This document shows positions 47,641 to 59,268 of a stretch of 64,000 nt of DNA, in pieces. The stretch covers positions 2,903,501 to 2,967,500 of the forward strand of contig NC_134036.1 in NCBI RefSeq assembly GCF_964204645.1, in the 5' to 3' direction. The notes beneath the pieces were generated by a model, which was not told where the DNA came from, did not search any database, and saw only the letters and a program-made list of their open reading frames with translations. The position numbers were made by a program, and so were the translations under genes. This DNA comes from Tubulanus polymorphus. Taxonomy: Eukaryota > Nemertea > Palaeonemertea > Tubulaniformes > Tubulanidae. Position 1 is the first letter of the stretch. Every line of letters starts with the position of its first letter.

Positions 47641-49100
47641 ATCTTACTGTGTCGTTCTTATACGATATCTTTACCTAAAGAGGGTCAGAATAGATCCTCG
47701 ATTAACCGCCACTCAACAAGGACAAGTATTTTGTTTGATTGGTGTCCCAACTTTTCATTTACAGAATGCGCGTTAAACACGTTAACTTTGAACGCTCACC
47801 TCAGACGTCTCTCACTATGGGTGTGGCTGTTACATTCTTTACTGCTTATACTGTTGGACTGTCTCAATGTACACGACAACCGCGATACTATAATCCCCGA
47901 GAGTGCCATAATCCATTTTCGAGTCTGTTCGTAATTTCGATTGAGAATATTTGAGTCGAATTCCTTTGTTACCTTCCCCCTTTTTTCGGTAGATAGTTGC
48001 AAGTGTCACTTCATCGAATAGTCATTCATATATTCTTAGTATTATACACAGTGTAGTTTCTTATATATGCCCCTGATAAGCAATGAAGTCGGCATAAACC
48101 TATATACGAGCTACTGCGGTCCCCAATTACCGGCTTATCTGTTTTTTTACACAATGCCTATGCGTCACCAGTTGTGTTTTTGCGTTGCTATAGTAGTATG
48201 TAGCTCAATATCGACCGAGATATCATGACTGTTCAGTCGACATAAAATCGTTTTTCAACGAGTTGAGGAGACACCTGCCGGGAATTTTGACACTGTTTTA
48301 TTATTAGCATGATGCAGTTTTTGTCGATACACTGAACTGTGATGATTTTCGATAAATCCGCATAGTGTCGCTGCCGTCGATCGGTGATGCACGTTTAGCG
48401 TCGAGTTTGTGGCGCGTCGGAGATTTCACATTTTCATTATTACCGGAAATAAACGCACGCGCTACATTTCGATATTGCAAAGATGGAATTTTTTCATCAA
48501 TTTAGGATGCGATGAATTTTTTTTGTATTTCATCAAATAACGGATTGTACCCCTTAAAAACAGCAGGTAGGTAAGTGATGTTATAGATATATAGATCACC
48601 TCAATTTCGTAATCGAAGAACTTCCAATCCTCATTCTACCTCGATGAAATGGAGCAATTCGTAGATATACATCCTCCCATTCCAATATTTTCTGTCAGTA
48701 ATACGGGTGTCTTGAAATTTTCTGTATACAGAATATTATGTTAATAACGGTTACAACAATTTTGAAAATCTAGAATTTTCAAATACAAATGGTATAATTC
48801 TAAATGATTATTGTGTACAGATTGATACGCGAGAATAATTTGACTTTTAGAATTTAGAAAATTCAATTCCATAATTGCAATGCTGTCATTCATGAATTAT
48901 GAACAATTGTTTGCAGCAGCTCTCGCGTACAGATTACCAAAAACGACGATAATATGACATTTCAAAGTTAATATATGCAAAAAAAGTATATAAAGCAATG
49001 AAGTTATTTCAGTCATTATTGGGGTTAGCGATGTGCCGCGCTAATATCGCCATGGGTAAGCTCTAAACTATAAACCTTTATACGGACGTTTCCCAATTCA
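47641..49100. repeat. Duplicated 5' flank of GT31 copy 2
   Basis: Blocks shared with the flank of copy 1 run in the same order: CCTAAAGAGGGTCAGAATAG; GAACTGTGATG(A/G)TTTTCGATAA (near 48330 and 43858); a patch near 48600-48700 resembling 43980-44070. A TATA-like TATATAAAG at 48988 precedes a short ATG exon-like piece at 49030, which I could not extend. Confidence 0.65.
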
Positions 49101-49739
49101 TGACAGTGTTAGGTTAATGCCTGATTTTGGGTTAAAAAGAAAAATAAACTCAGTTCTCTCAGTCTCGCTCTCTCTCCTCCCCTATCTCCTCCCCCGCCCT
49201 CCCTCTCTCCCTTCTCTATCTCCCATCGCCCTCCTCTCCCTCTCACCACGCTCGTTTATTTTCGCATATACATTTTTCATGTCCCCATTAACGCACGTAT
49301 AGTATCGATTGATATAGTATTTCCAGACTTATTTCAATAGATTATAAAATGACATATTTATAGTCATCAAGTGAAGTAGTAATTGTTGTTGTAGTTCTTG
49401 TGAAGTGTTGATGTTCTGAAATTCACTCCCCAGATAGCTCTATTCCACGAGCCACGTTCACGCTGTTCTTTTAACTCCTTCTCTACTTAAGTGTCACGCG
49501 TAGGTCGCCCGTCGATCATCTTTTTGGCAATTTCAATCTTTTTTTTATCAATTAGATTTCATAAAATTGTTCTGATAAAAATGAAATCCTGCCTGGTGCA
49601 AATCTGTGTTTGAAAAAAAAATGATAACAAAGATACACCTGCCTGCCTGGATGGTCAACTTGAGCTGGTTGCGAAAGTGGAAAAATCATTTTTAGCCTAA
49701 CCATTGGTAAAACATTATATCCGTATTGTGACGATGACA

Positions 49740-49860
49740 TAAAGAAAATCCCACAAGTTAAAACGAAAAGATAAAAAGTCCGAAAATGTTTGCTTGATCT
49801 AGTAGTTTATTCGACGTTTCGACTATATCCGAATATAGTTCGGCAATACTTTATTTCTTG
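49740..49860 (-). mobile_element. Penelope-like/retrozyme-like remnant, copy 2
   Basis: A minus-strand stem ACTATAT-TCGG-ATATAGT is followed by CGAAACGTCG (49811-49848). The flank is homologous to 45545-45610, so both come from one element type, or the element was duplicated with the GT31 block. Confidence 0.4.
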
Positions 49861-51170
49861 AGCTACTGTAGTTTATTAAGATTTACAAGGAACGAAACCT
49901 AGGAATTGTACAAAGTGACATTAGATTCGAGGTTATATGATAAAACAGCGGCTGTTTTCAAAACTGATTGACAATATTTACAAAAATATTAAATCATCGA
50001 AATTTGTACCACTAAACTAGCCATCTTTTTATGGAATGGTTTGCACTGTGGTTCAAACCCATTTGCATCGCCAAGAGCTCATCAATAGATATTGAATATA
50101 CTTCTCTTATCCCCTAAAATATTCTATCATAGTTTATGTTATATAATAGCCATATCATTGTATGTTGTATGTTGTTTAGAAAATAGCTTACCATAGATAT
50201 ACCATGTATTATTGTTTTATCATCATCCGTTTCATAGTCATCAGCAGGGCTCCTCGTCCGCTCAGTATACAGAGCTACAGCCTTCAGGCTCTAGTAGAGT
50301 CCTTCATAGTTCAGCGCAATATTTTGTAAGAGAAATTGTTAGGATATGTGATAATGTTCTATGAAAATAAAATCTAGCCATCTTATTATGGAAGGGGTTG
50401 TACTGTTTAAAACCAATTTGCATCGTAATTTTCTCACTAAGAAATGTAACATGCATTTTATGCAGGTCCTAAACGTACATGGTGACGTATAAAATCGATG
50501 GGTTCGGCGACTTTTATATACAATCCGCGAAAGCTTTTAGTGCTAAAAAGGTAGATATTCACACAGTCTACAGTATTTATCTATAACTTTAACAAACAAT
50601 CATGAGGTCATTAAATCGTCTGTTATAGACGAGATCGTCGATAAAATAAATGATATATCAAAAAATGTTGATGCTGATGATGGTAAACTCGATATATCGA
50701 CACAAAACATAACACTCTCATCGCTCGCTATCCGTGCGTTTGTGTTTGTGTAAATCGTGTGGGATATTGTTACTATAGCTGCGCGTTGTTTTATTTCGAT
50801 AGCGTCACCGATCCTCGTAATGTATATCGTTATGTTATCGTCTCTAATGGCCCATCAGCACGCCGGTTCGTTGCGCTTCCAACGCACGGCTATTATTACA
50901 ACGTGCAATTGTGAAAAATTAATCAGTGACGCAAATTACCTAGACGGTACGAGTGCAATCGGGGCCAATCGGTAACCTTCGGTTTTAAGCAAACGTTACC
51001 TAGCGACGGAGAACCTTATTTGGTAGGGTCAATGTGAAGGGGTAAACATTGTTGACAGGCAAGTGGCATGGCAGACGTGACTGTTAGACTGATTCTCGGT
51101 AATCAGAGTTGGATATGATGTGTAAATTCATACTGATTTCATATCGTTTATAGATTTATATCATTTTCGT
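49861..51170. other. Intergenic, nothing recognised
   Basis: A 72-codon frame at 50757-50975 ends in ISDANYLDGTSAIGANR. It has no splice or start context that makes it convincing. Confidence 0.45.
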
Positions 51171-51175
51171 TTCAT

Positions 51176-51670
51176 TAATGATGAGATTTAGCTGAAATCT
51201 CGAAACCTTAGAAACATGAATCTTGGTAGGAGGCACGAGATTCTGTGAGACTCTACCTTTTGTATTAAAGACCTACGGCTAGGTCATTATTCGGGGGTTG
51301 GTTCATCTAGGAACGTCCAGGTTTGAAGCAAATCAACCAAAAGAAATAAACAAAACCGGAAATAATTCTCGTGCATTTAATTAAGCAATATTACTCTATC
51401 GCGTGAAAATGAATTTATACATCTCAAATAAAACGAAACTCTTCAAAACATGAAAATTCATTGAAAACAGATTAATTTTAATGCTAAAATAACTAATTAC
51501 AATTACGAGATGAAATTCTACATTGAATAAAAGACATATGAAATGAAGCGTCTGTAACAGTAATGTATGTAAATCTATTGAAATCTGAGCCTATGCAAAA
51601 CTGGAGAATAACAAAGTAAAAAACAAAGTTACTATTTCACTGATGATGAGATATAGATTAATCTCGATAT
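51176..51670 (+). other. Two hammerhead-like motifs in direct repeat
   Basis: At 51178-51206 an ATGATGA box leads into GAGATTT-loop-AAATCTC and GAAAC. At 51640-51670 a full CTGATGA box leads into TGAGAT-loop-ATCTCG and GATA. The spacing is about 465 bp in the same orientation, with resemblance in the flanks. Confidence 0.35.
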
Positions 51671-52393
51671 CATGAGATAATGAATTTGAGATATCAACAA
51701 CTCAGGGATTATTCATTAACTGTGCATAGGAAAACATGTTTGAATGTGTTTGAATAAGTAATAAAACTCCAACGGATAAAATATATTCAAATAATGCGAT
51801 TGATTTATAAAACCATTTACACAATTTAATTGATGAATAACAATTTCAATCAGTTGAAATAAACGAGAATGTAATCTATACCAAACCCATCTCGGGCTGA
51901 GTTACTTTTGATGACTGAAAAATGAAATACTAAACAGTTTTGAAATGTTGTACTTCAACACTTCGACTGTGAAAACAAATTCGTTCGAACGATATTTCTA
52001 GAATGGCATTCTTTGCCGTGTATGTAAGCATCTTATGTGAAACTCGAATCGGAACAGAAAGTAAAGCAATAAATATCTAGCCCTAAGGTTGATTTGAAAT
52101 TCATAAATTTCCAAGTATTAAAATGAAAATTAATTCATTGCATTGCTCTAGAATGGCATCATTCTGTGCCGTGTACACAAGCATTTCTAATGTGAAACTC
52201 GAATCAGAAGAGATTAAAATTAAAGCAATCAATAATTAGCCTCCATAGTTGAAAAGGAATCTTCCAAAATCGTCGCTTCGATTAAAATGTAAATCTGATT
52301 TTAGCATTGATCCAATCATTCATTTAAAAGTAAAACCTGAAAAGCAAAATATATTTCAATTTCCGGGGTTGCGAGTCGAATTAACAGAATCGA

Positions 52394-54463
52394 TTATTTG
52401 AAGAAAACGAAATAACAGACAAACACAGAAACCGCAGAGTAAATCATCATATTCATCCTGTAGGTGGCAGCACTGTTACACATGTCATAATCGTCACAGC
52501 ACAGCACGGCGATGTCCCAGATATTAACCTCTATAGTACTAAAGCATTTAACAGGATTCTCAGGCATACAGCCTCGAATAATCAGATCTTTATTGTACTG
52601 GAATTCCTGAATAAAAAAGGCAACAACAACAAATCAACCAAAGCCTAGCTAGCGATGCGAGCTATGTGCATTTTTGTTTGTCATGATGTTGTTGAAGGCG
52701 GACTGGTCACCGTGCAGCGAGACGGTTCAATTAGATAGGCCTGAAACAGTGACTAGCCGCTTGTTCTTTTGTAGTTTTGCTCTTAACCGTCAGATCAAGG
52801 TTTTCACATTTTCTTTATTCGATTTTCCGAATTCACATTTTATCATATTTTCCCGGTCCATCGATCATGTTAATCTCTTTTTATTTCTAGTACTATGTTT
52901 TTTTTTATTATCATCGAAAAACTATTTTATACTAATGTAATGGAATACCGGTAAGGCTACTGAGGGAAGCGAGGAATCGGCTATAATCCGCAAGAATCGC
53001 TAGTGGCAATCGGTTATCACGCTTGAATTTGAGTCAACTTGTCTGATTAGTAAATCAATTTTCCATACACTGAGTGAAAAAGGGAATCTTATATCTCTAT
53101 CCGGTTACTCGTTTGATAATTTTCGGATTTGGAAGCTTGAAAATCATGTTCAAATTCAATTGAAAATGAGCCGGTAGTTACGGAATCTATTAATATTCGT
53201 AGAGTAGCCGTGTTAACCAGGTTTAAAATAGGTAACGAGACGAGTAGTACTGTATAGGCTAACTATTTATTTGACGCACGAGCTTTCGCTTCTAATGAAT
53301 AGAAGCTTCATCAGGTGAATGAGTGATTCAGTACTACTCGTCTCGTTACTTATTTGGAATCTATTAATTTGGTTGATTTGAAAAGATGGACTTTTCTTTG
53401 CCGATTATGAGTAAAAGACGACCTTTTGGTAGAACCTGGCCGGATACGGTGTAAAACGGATATGAAAACGATGATTTATTTTCATTGCACTGCGTCACTA
53501 CTGGGCATTTTTAACATTCGATTTAAGGTATTCAAAAGAATGTGTGCATGACCCTTGACACATGACGTGAAGGATCGTACCCCAGACACCCATCCCCTAG
53601 AGTATTGTTAGCTGCACTCACCACGCAGTCGTGTTTTTCGGGGCATTCGATGCCGGTTATGTGATCCTTATAGTACTGATATTCGACGTCTTTGCGTACC
53701 ATCTTTTTGTCGCTATCACCGTCACTTCCAACTTCACCCACGAGTTCCCACATATCGCGCATGCATTGCTTGGTAAAATATGGTTCTTTACCAGTTCCAT
53801 TTGCCGTATGCCAATCAAGCAATCCAACTGAAATAGAAATAAAATCAAAGGACAATCTCGTCGAACTAGTGTTTGCATCTCGTCATGTGCATGTTGGAAT
53901 CCAGCGCGAGTGTGAGACAACACTGAAGGGAGGGGGGTGCAACCGCAGCAGTGGCGATGGTATCGTGATAGTTGTTGTGAAGGTGAAAGAAGGGTGTCTT
54001 CTCTGACACCGGAATTTTGCTCGGTCCTTAATTGTATACTAGAACAGGGTTTCGTATCAATTTCAAAGCTACAAATCCCGCCATCGATGTTTTAATTAAT
54101 GCGTAGGATGTTTAATTAAACACCACACCAACTGACTAATGACACATGTACTGTGCACAATACCAAAATAAACTTACGTTTGTCTGCAACGATTTTCACA
54201 TCAATATACATAGCCTTACCGCCACTACTGTCATCATGGTAGGCACAACTGGCACAAATCAAACTAACAACGACTGTGCCTGAAAATGAAATGCCAAGGT
54301 ATCAGAATTGGGGGAAATTTGTTATAGTAAATCAAATGATAGATAATTTCTTTAATAAAATCCTTTCTCAAAAAAGATTGAAATATTTATAGATAACGAA
54401 CTTACTTTGAGCCAACAGAACTAGTAGAACTGCTGTAAAAGTAATAATCTGTATCAGTTCCAT
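52394..54463 (-). CDS. Ly6/uPAR-type three-finger protein, probably GPI-anchored
   Basis: Four exons on the minus strand, all in phase: 54463-54406 (signal peptide MELIQIITFTAVLLVLLAQ), 54279-54178, 53827-53622 and 52606-52394 (stop TAA). The product is 192 aa. After the signal comes VSLICASCAY, matching the LxCxxC start of Ly6 domains. Single cysteines follow (KQCMRDMW, GIECPEKHDC, RGCMPENPVKC). The domain closes with LCCDDYDMCN, the typical CC-x4-5-CN end of the LU fold. The last ~20 residues (MMIYSAVSVFVCYFVFFK) are hydrophobic, as expected of a GPI-attachment signal. Such proteins sit outside the cell and act as receptor modulators or adhesion factors; the partner here is unknown. The donor of exon 3 (GCGTG|GTGAGT) is inferred from phase; without it the frame runs on into intron. 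A decayed copy of exon 1 lies upstream at 55655-55720. Confidence 0.85.
53232..53349 (-). mobile_element. Inverted-repeat element with hammerhead-like core (intron 3 of Ly6 gene)
   Basis: Exact 21-bp inverted repeats stand at 53232-53252 and 53329-53349 (GTAACGAGACGAGTAGTACT...). Between them the minus strand reads CTGATGA-A-GCTTCT-7 nt-AGAAGC-GAAA (53314 to 53284), then GCTCGTGCGTC. These are the conserved boxes of a hammerhead ribozyme around a 6-bp stem II. Stem I next to the core does not pair cleanly. Confidence 0.5.
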
Positions 54464-54949
54464 CCTGTGGTCTTTTGAAGTTTTAGTATTTCCACTGACG
54501 ACACCGATGGATGATCTTTGTAGCGACTGTTACCACAAGAGTTCGAACCACAAACTACTGTCGATCAGGCGGATTGAAAAAACCCGAAGATACCGTTTGG
54601 GCTTTAAAAGAATTAATCCAAGCATTTGGGGGTAATGGCTGAACAAGATAAAGAATTCATTTATGTTATATTTATTAGATTCGTATGATCAGTTGGTGCG
54701 GTTACAGTGTGAGCTTCCAAGGAATTCGTATTTATTCTGAAAATCAGTCCAGGTAACAGTTTAAATGAATTCATTCGCATAAGCAATCGAAATAAGAAAC
54801 AAGAGTTCGAACCACAAACTGATCAGGCGGATTGGAGATTTAAATAGTTAGACCGAGGATACCGTTTGGGCTTCCAAAAAATTCGTATTAAAATTATCTA
54901 GAAGTTGGTTACGGTAAGACGAGATGATTAGTTCATTTATATTTCTGCG

Positions 54950-55083
54950 GCCAGTTGCACAGTCGTGACTTAAGTCCAAAAGTGGTCTTAAATCTTAAGA
55001 CCGGTCTCAATTTGTTAGAATAGCTATATAACAAAGTTGGTCTTAGACTGGTCTTAAGTCTAAACCATGATTATGCAGCCGGT
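54950..55083. mobile_element. Foldback element
   Basis: The left arm (GGCCAGTTGCACAGTCGTGACTTAAG...) and the right arm (...CTTAAGTCTAAACCATGATTATGCAGCCGGTCC) are imperfect inverted repeats, with GGTCTTAA motifs repeated in both arms. Confidence 0.65.
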
Positions 55084-55379
55084 CCCTGATTATTAAGAAT
55101 GAAATTCAATCTAAAATAATAATCAAAAGTATAATTGAAGTTTGAATTGAATGAGTCGCTTATAGAGAATGTTCGATTCAAAGAACAAATTTAACGCATA
55201 TAGATTTAAAATTACCCGAGTGGTGCGTCTACGTGTGAATGTACATGTACTCTGAAAAATTGCATTTGTTTTAAACCGGTTTGTGTCCGCACTGTTGTAT
55301 CTCAAACCGTTGCATTTCCATTCCTGGGCCAGTACAGATTCCTGATGGGCACAATGCACAGTCGTGACATAAGTCCAAA

Positions 55380-55574
55380 CCTGGGGCGGGCGCAGGAAAA
55401 CCCTGTTAGCCTAACCGTGGTTAGGGGCTTATCCGTGGTTAGGCGAACCAGATTGAAATAAGAGACCACACGAGGACAATGGTTATCTAACAGCGTTTTC
55501 CTGCGTCCATTTATGCCTAACCACAGTTTACTAACCACGGTTAGCACTAACATGGTTTTCCTGCGCCCGCCCCA
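55380..55574. mobile_element. MITE with ~45-bp imperfect terminal inverted repeats
   Basis: The left end CTGGGGCGGGCGCAGGAAAA and the right end TTTTCCTGCGCCCGCCCCAG are exact complements. Complementarity continues inward through the TAACC(G/A)TGGTTAG blocks. A sub-terminal copy of the TTTTCCTGCG end occurs near 55500, so the right arm is partly doubled. The related sequence at 56465-56530 may mark the empty state of this locus. Confidence 0.8.
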
Positions 55575-55654
55575 GATTGCAAGGCATGACGTTAATGTGG
55601 TGTTACCGCTTATTTTTATGTTGGGTTACGGGTATTCGTGAATCCTAAATACAC

Positions 55655-55720
55655 CTATCCCTGAGCTAACAGAACCAGCAGAACTGCAGCTGTAAACATA
55701 GTAATCTGTATGAGTTCCAT
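55655..55720 (-). pseudogene. Decayed duplicate of Ly6 exon 1
   Basis: Reads MELIQITMFTAAVLLVLLAQ and then a stop. The donor corresponding to CAAA|GTAAGT of the intact gene is destroyed (CAGGGATAG). The homology continues about 280 bp upstream of the ATG (to near 56000), matching 54464-54760, so promoter and first exon were copied together. No copies of exons 2-4 are seen between 54480 and 55650. Confidence 0.7.
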
Positions 55721-56901
55721 CCTGTTGGTTTTTGAAGTTCAAGTGATTTCACTGACAACACCGTTCGGATGATCTTTGTAGCGACTGTTACCAGAAGAGT
55801 TCGAACAACAAACTACTGTCGATCAGGCGGATTGAAAAGACCGAAGATACCGTTTGAGCTTTAAAGAATTAATCTAGGCATTGGGGGTAACGGCTGAACG
55901 GGATAAAGAATTCATGTATGTTATATTTGTTAGATTCATATGATCAGTTTGTCCGGTTACCGTTTGAGCTTCCAAGGAATTCGTATTATGTCTGAAAATC
56001 GCTTCAGGTAACGGGTTTTGTCAAGAATTCGTTTATGTAATATTTGTTTATTTCAAAATATCACATTATGATCAGTTGGTCCAGTTATCGTCAGGGCTTC
56101 CAAAGAATTCGTATTATATTGTATTATCAAGATGTAGGTAACGGTTTGGCAAGATCAAGAATTCATTTTAGTTTCTCTTTATCAAAAAGACAATCGGAAA
56201 TATAATTAAACTATAATCTTTATTGCATTTTTTGCAGTAAACGGGCTGCGACGTTCCATTCAATATTCAAATTTACGTACACAAATTAAAAATTCATCAT
56301 TGTCATCCGTCATCTTATTAAACTGTTGCATTCGTCTTCGTCATAAACTGGTTTTAAGTGTCGGAGCCACCAAATTGAGTAAAACAAACCGTAGACAAAT
56401 CAAGTTGATAAACAAGTCAAATAAGTTGTAGAATTAAAAATATGACGGGTATTCGTGACGAGGAGTTAGATAGTAAACTGGACCAGATTCCTGATGGGCT
56501 CAGTGCACAACTTGATCGCAAGGCATAGTTTTGTGTTTCTTTTATTTAGATCACGGGCAGTGATTCCCAAATAAGGAGTCGATTAATACAGAACTCTGAT
56601 AAACGCCGTTTTGTACAACGGCGCTTTGTTCTCATGTTCAAATGATGCATTGCCGGAACATGTTCTCATTACATTACCCTGTCGTGTAATACGATGTCCA
56701 ATATCTTATTACTCGACTCTAGAACCAGAAAAACACAATTCATCAATTTTCAGCCAAATCATCAGGGAACATTACTCCACAATGGTTTCTTCCAGAAATC
56801 ACATCTTTTTCCAAGGACAATTTGTACTGGAGATTTAAACCGAGCTGGCTTCAGATGTGTAAATCTACGAATATGGGGACCAAGCATATTTAACTATTAA
56901 C

Positions 56902-57430
56902 AGTGGTTGATGGTGTGGTATCTCAATGGTCGATGGTGTGGTATCTCAATGGTTGATGGTGTGGTATCTCAATGGTCGATGGTGTGTGGTATCTCAATGG
57001 TTGATGGTGTTTGGTATCTGTGGTATCTCAATGGTCGATGGTGTGGTATCTCAATGGTGGATGGTGTGGTATCTCAATGGTCGATGGTGTGTGGTATCTC
57101 AATGGTTGATGGTGTGTGGTATCTGTGGTATCGCAATGGTCGATGGTGTGGTATCTCAATGGTTGATGGTGTGTGGTATCTGTGGTATCTCAATGGTCGA
57201 TGGTGTGGTATCTCAATGGTGGATGGTGTGGTATCTCAATGGTCGATGGTGTGTGGTATCTCAATGGTTGATGGTGTGTGGTATCTGTGGTATCGCAATG
57301 GTCGATGGTGTGTGGTATCTCAATGGTTGATGGTGTGTGGTATCTGTGGTATCTCAATGGTCGATGGTGTGGTATTGGTCGATGGTGTGGTATAATGGTT
57401 GATGGTGTGGTATATCAATGGTCGATAGAT
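56902..57430. repeat. Minisatellite, 23-bp core with longer-order pattern
   Basis: The core is GGTATCTCAATGGTYGATGG plus TGT, with inserts GTGGTATCTGTGGTATC. A larger block of roughly 180 bp is itself repeated. Frames of 134 and 162 codons through it are by-products. Confidence 0.97.
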
Positions 57431-59260
57431 GGTTTTGGTTGAAATCGTCTCAAAGATGAAATCTCAGCAGTAACAGAACTGGAAGGACAGATCGATATGG
57501 TTCAATCTGTAATCTGTAAGCGTACCGCTCAGATTCTCATTTGTGTGCGTTGAATTATTAAACAGTCAAATATGAGTTCCATTTGTATGAGCGAGGGAGA
57601 CCAACAAACGAGTTTGACACGTGACATTGAAGAGGAGATGGTGCAAAATACCGTATTCTCCTCCTCGGTAGATGTGGCCATTTTTTATTTACTGGTGTAT
57701 ACGGATAGACCGCCTCCTGGAATTGTTCTAAAAACATGAAAAAATGGGGACTAGGAAAGAAAACTATCTTAAAAGTTTATTAATGTGTGGCTTTGAAAAT
57801 AACACGTCAAAATGTTGTACGAATCCTGCATAGGCGGCCAAGAATCGTTAAAACCCCGTTTGGCACCGATCGATATTAAACAGCATGGCTCTAGTGGTCA
57901 AGTTTCGCGGAAACCGATGAAATAAACCTAATTCGGGGTCAATTTTGTCACCGCGCGACCCATCAATTAACCACTACAGGGAATCTCAATAACTACGTCC
58001 CAGGTATTAGTGATAACGAATCGTAAATTAATATCTGGGCAGGTTTGATTATATAGAATTTGCTTTCGGTACCCGCGGTTAAGCTGCTGACCACTGGCAG
58101 CGCAGCAAGTGCACTGACCTTTCCAGAACTCGGTTCACAAACAGCGACGGATGATAGACCTCTGCATGTAATCATCCATTGATGTAATGAAAAGTTTATT
58201 TGCTGTCGGACACGGGATGACAACAACAGTGAGTTTACGCGGTGTCCATTAATTTGATGATCGATCGCGTGTGATTAAAGATCTCTGATTAATGAACGCA
58301 GAATGCTACGCATACGCGATCGCCCTTTGTAAATATTAGGCAGAAGCTGCCGGGCATCCTCTCGTTTTCTTCAGATCTCTGACAGAACGAAACGATAGGC
58401 TAACCGTAAATTGATGTTTTATTGTTTAAAGACGACCTTTGCCCTGGTCCGGACAGTCAGTGTGCCGCTGATGATTTACCCCGGGGGGAAAATATGCAGA
58501 ATTACTTGCCTCATTAGCAATTGGTTCAGGGCATTAAAAGCAACCCGAAGGGATTCGATCATTGCTTTTATCTTGCGCGGGGCGTAAACCCCGGAGCGGA
58601 GATGAAATCAACTAATAAAATCAATCATTAATTTCCTAATTATGAAAATCAGAAAATTGGAGCCCTCTGTCTCACACCATGATTTCTCATGGTCACACCG
58701 TGTTCGGGCTTCAGTGTTTCTTTAATGCGTTTGATCGATTATTTATAGACTTTTGACGATAAGGTTGGGAAGAACATAAATTTTATTGATCCAATTGCTT
58801 GAAAACTTTGTTGGGAGGTGGAGCGCCCCCAGACACACAGGCCTACCATAGAGTGCTCTGTGAGAAGGACACACAGCAGACAGGACGTGCTTCAAGAGTT
58901 CTCTGAATCGGCGAGATGATATGTTTTACCAGTTGCGAATATGGTAGGGAGATATACCGGTAACCTTAGCGTGCCAGGTAATGCGCCGAATAAGAAAGTC
59001 TTGTCCAAATAATTTGCGAAGGCCGCCTAATAGACTGAAGATAATTTCCGGACTCCGGTGGCTGGTGATTGGATTTCTTTCACCAAGAAGAACGGCTTCA
59101 GTGTCTGATGTTGAGTACACTAGGATCGCAGAGCGACGGAGGTCACTGTGGAAACAACCGGATTTGATTTGGCTGCCTTCGTCCGATAAATGCCTTTTAG
59201 GCGTTCAAAGGCTAAATCACGCTTTTTGCTTTCATCTTTCAATTTTGGAATACTTTCAGA
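57431..59260. other. Intergenic, nothing recognised
   Basis: No exon-like structure with support. Scattered short frames (57993-58226, 58926-59120) are not convincing. Confidence 0.45.
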
Positions 59261-59268
59261 GTTCAGTT

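Larger units (their letters stand above)
54600..56165. repeat. Degenerate repeats in the Ly6 upstream region
   Basis: GCTTCCAA(G/A)GAATTCGTAT recurs near 54713, 54869, 55967 and 56096, with AAGAATTCAT(T)TATGTTATATTT also repeated. This is a ~120-bp unit spread around the duplicated first exon. Confidence 0.6.

Noticed and set aside
48986-49055. TATA-like TATATAAAG followed by a short ATG exon with a GTAAGC donor
   Set aside because: No matching downstream exon in phase was found and the product would begin with only eight residues; left as a possibility only.
52674-52940. 88-codon plus-strand frame
   Set aside because: Lies in the intron of the Ly6 gene on the opposite strand; low-complexity Phe-rich translation of T-rich DNA.
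56907-57395. 162- and 134-codon frames of MVDGV/WYLNGR repeats
   Set aside because: Translation of the 23-bp minisatellite; both frames stay open because stops are absent from the unit.
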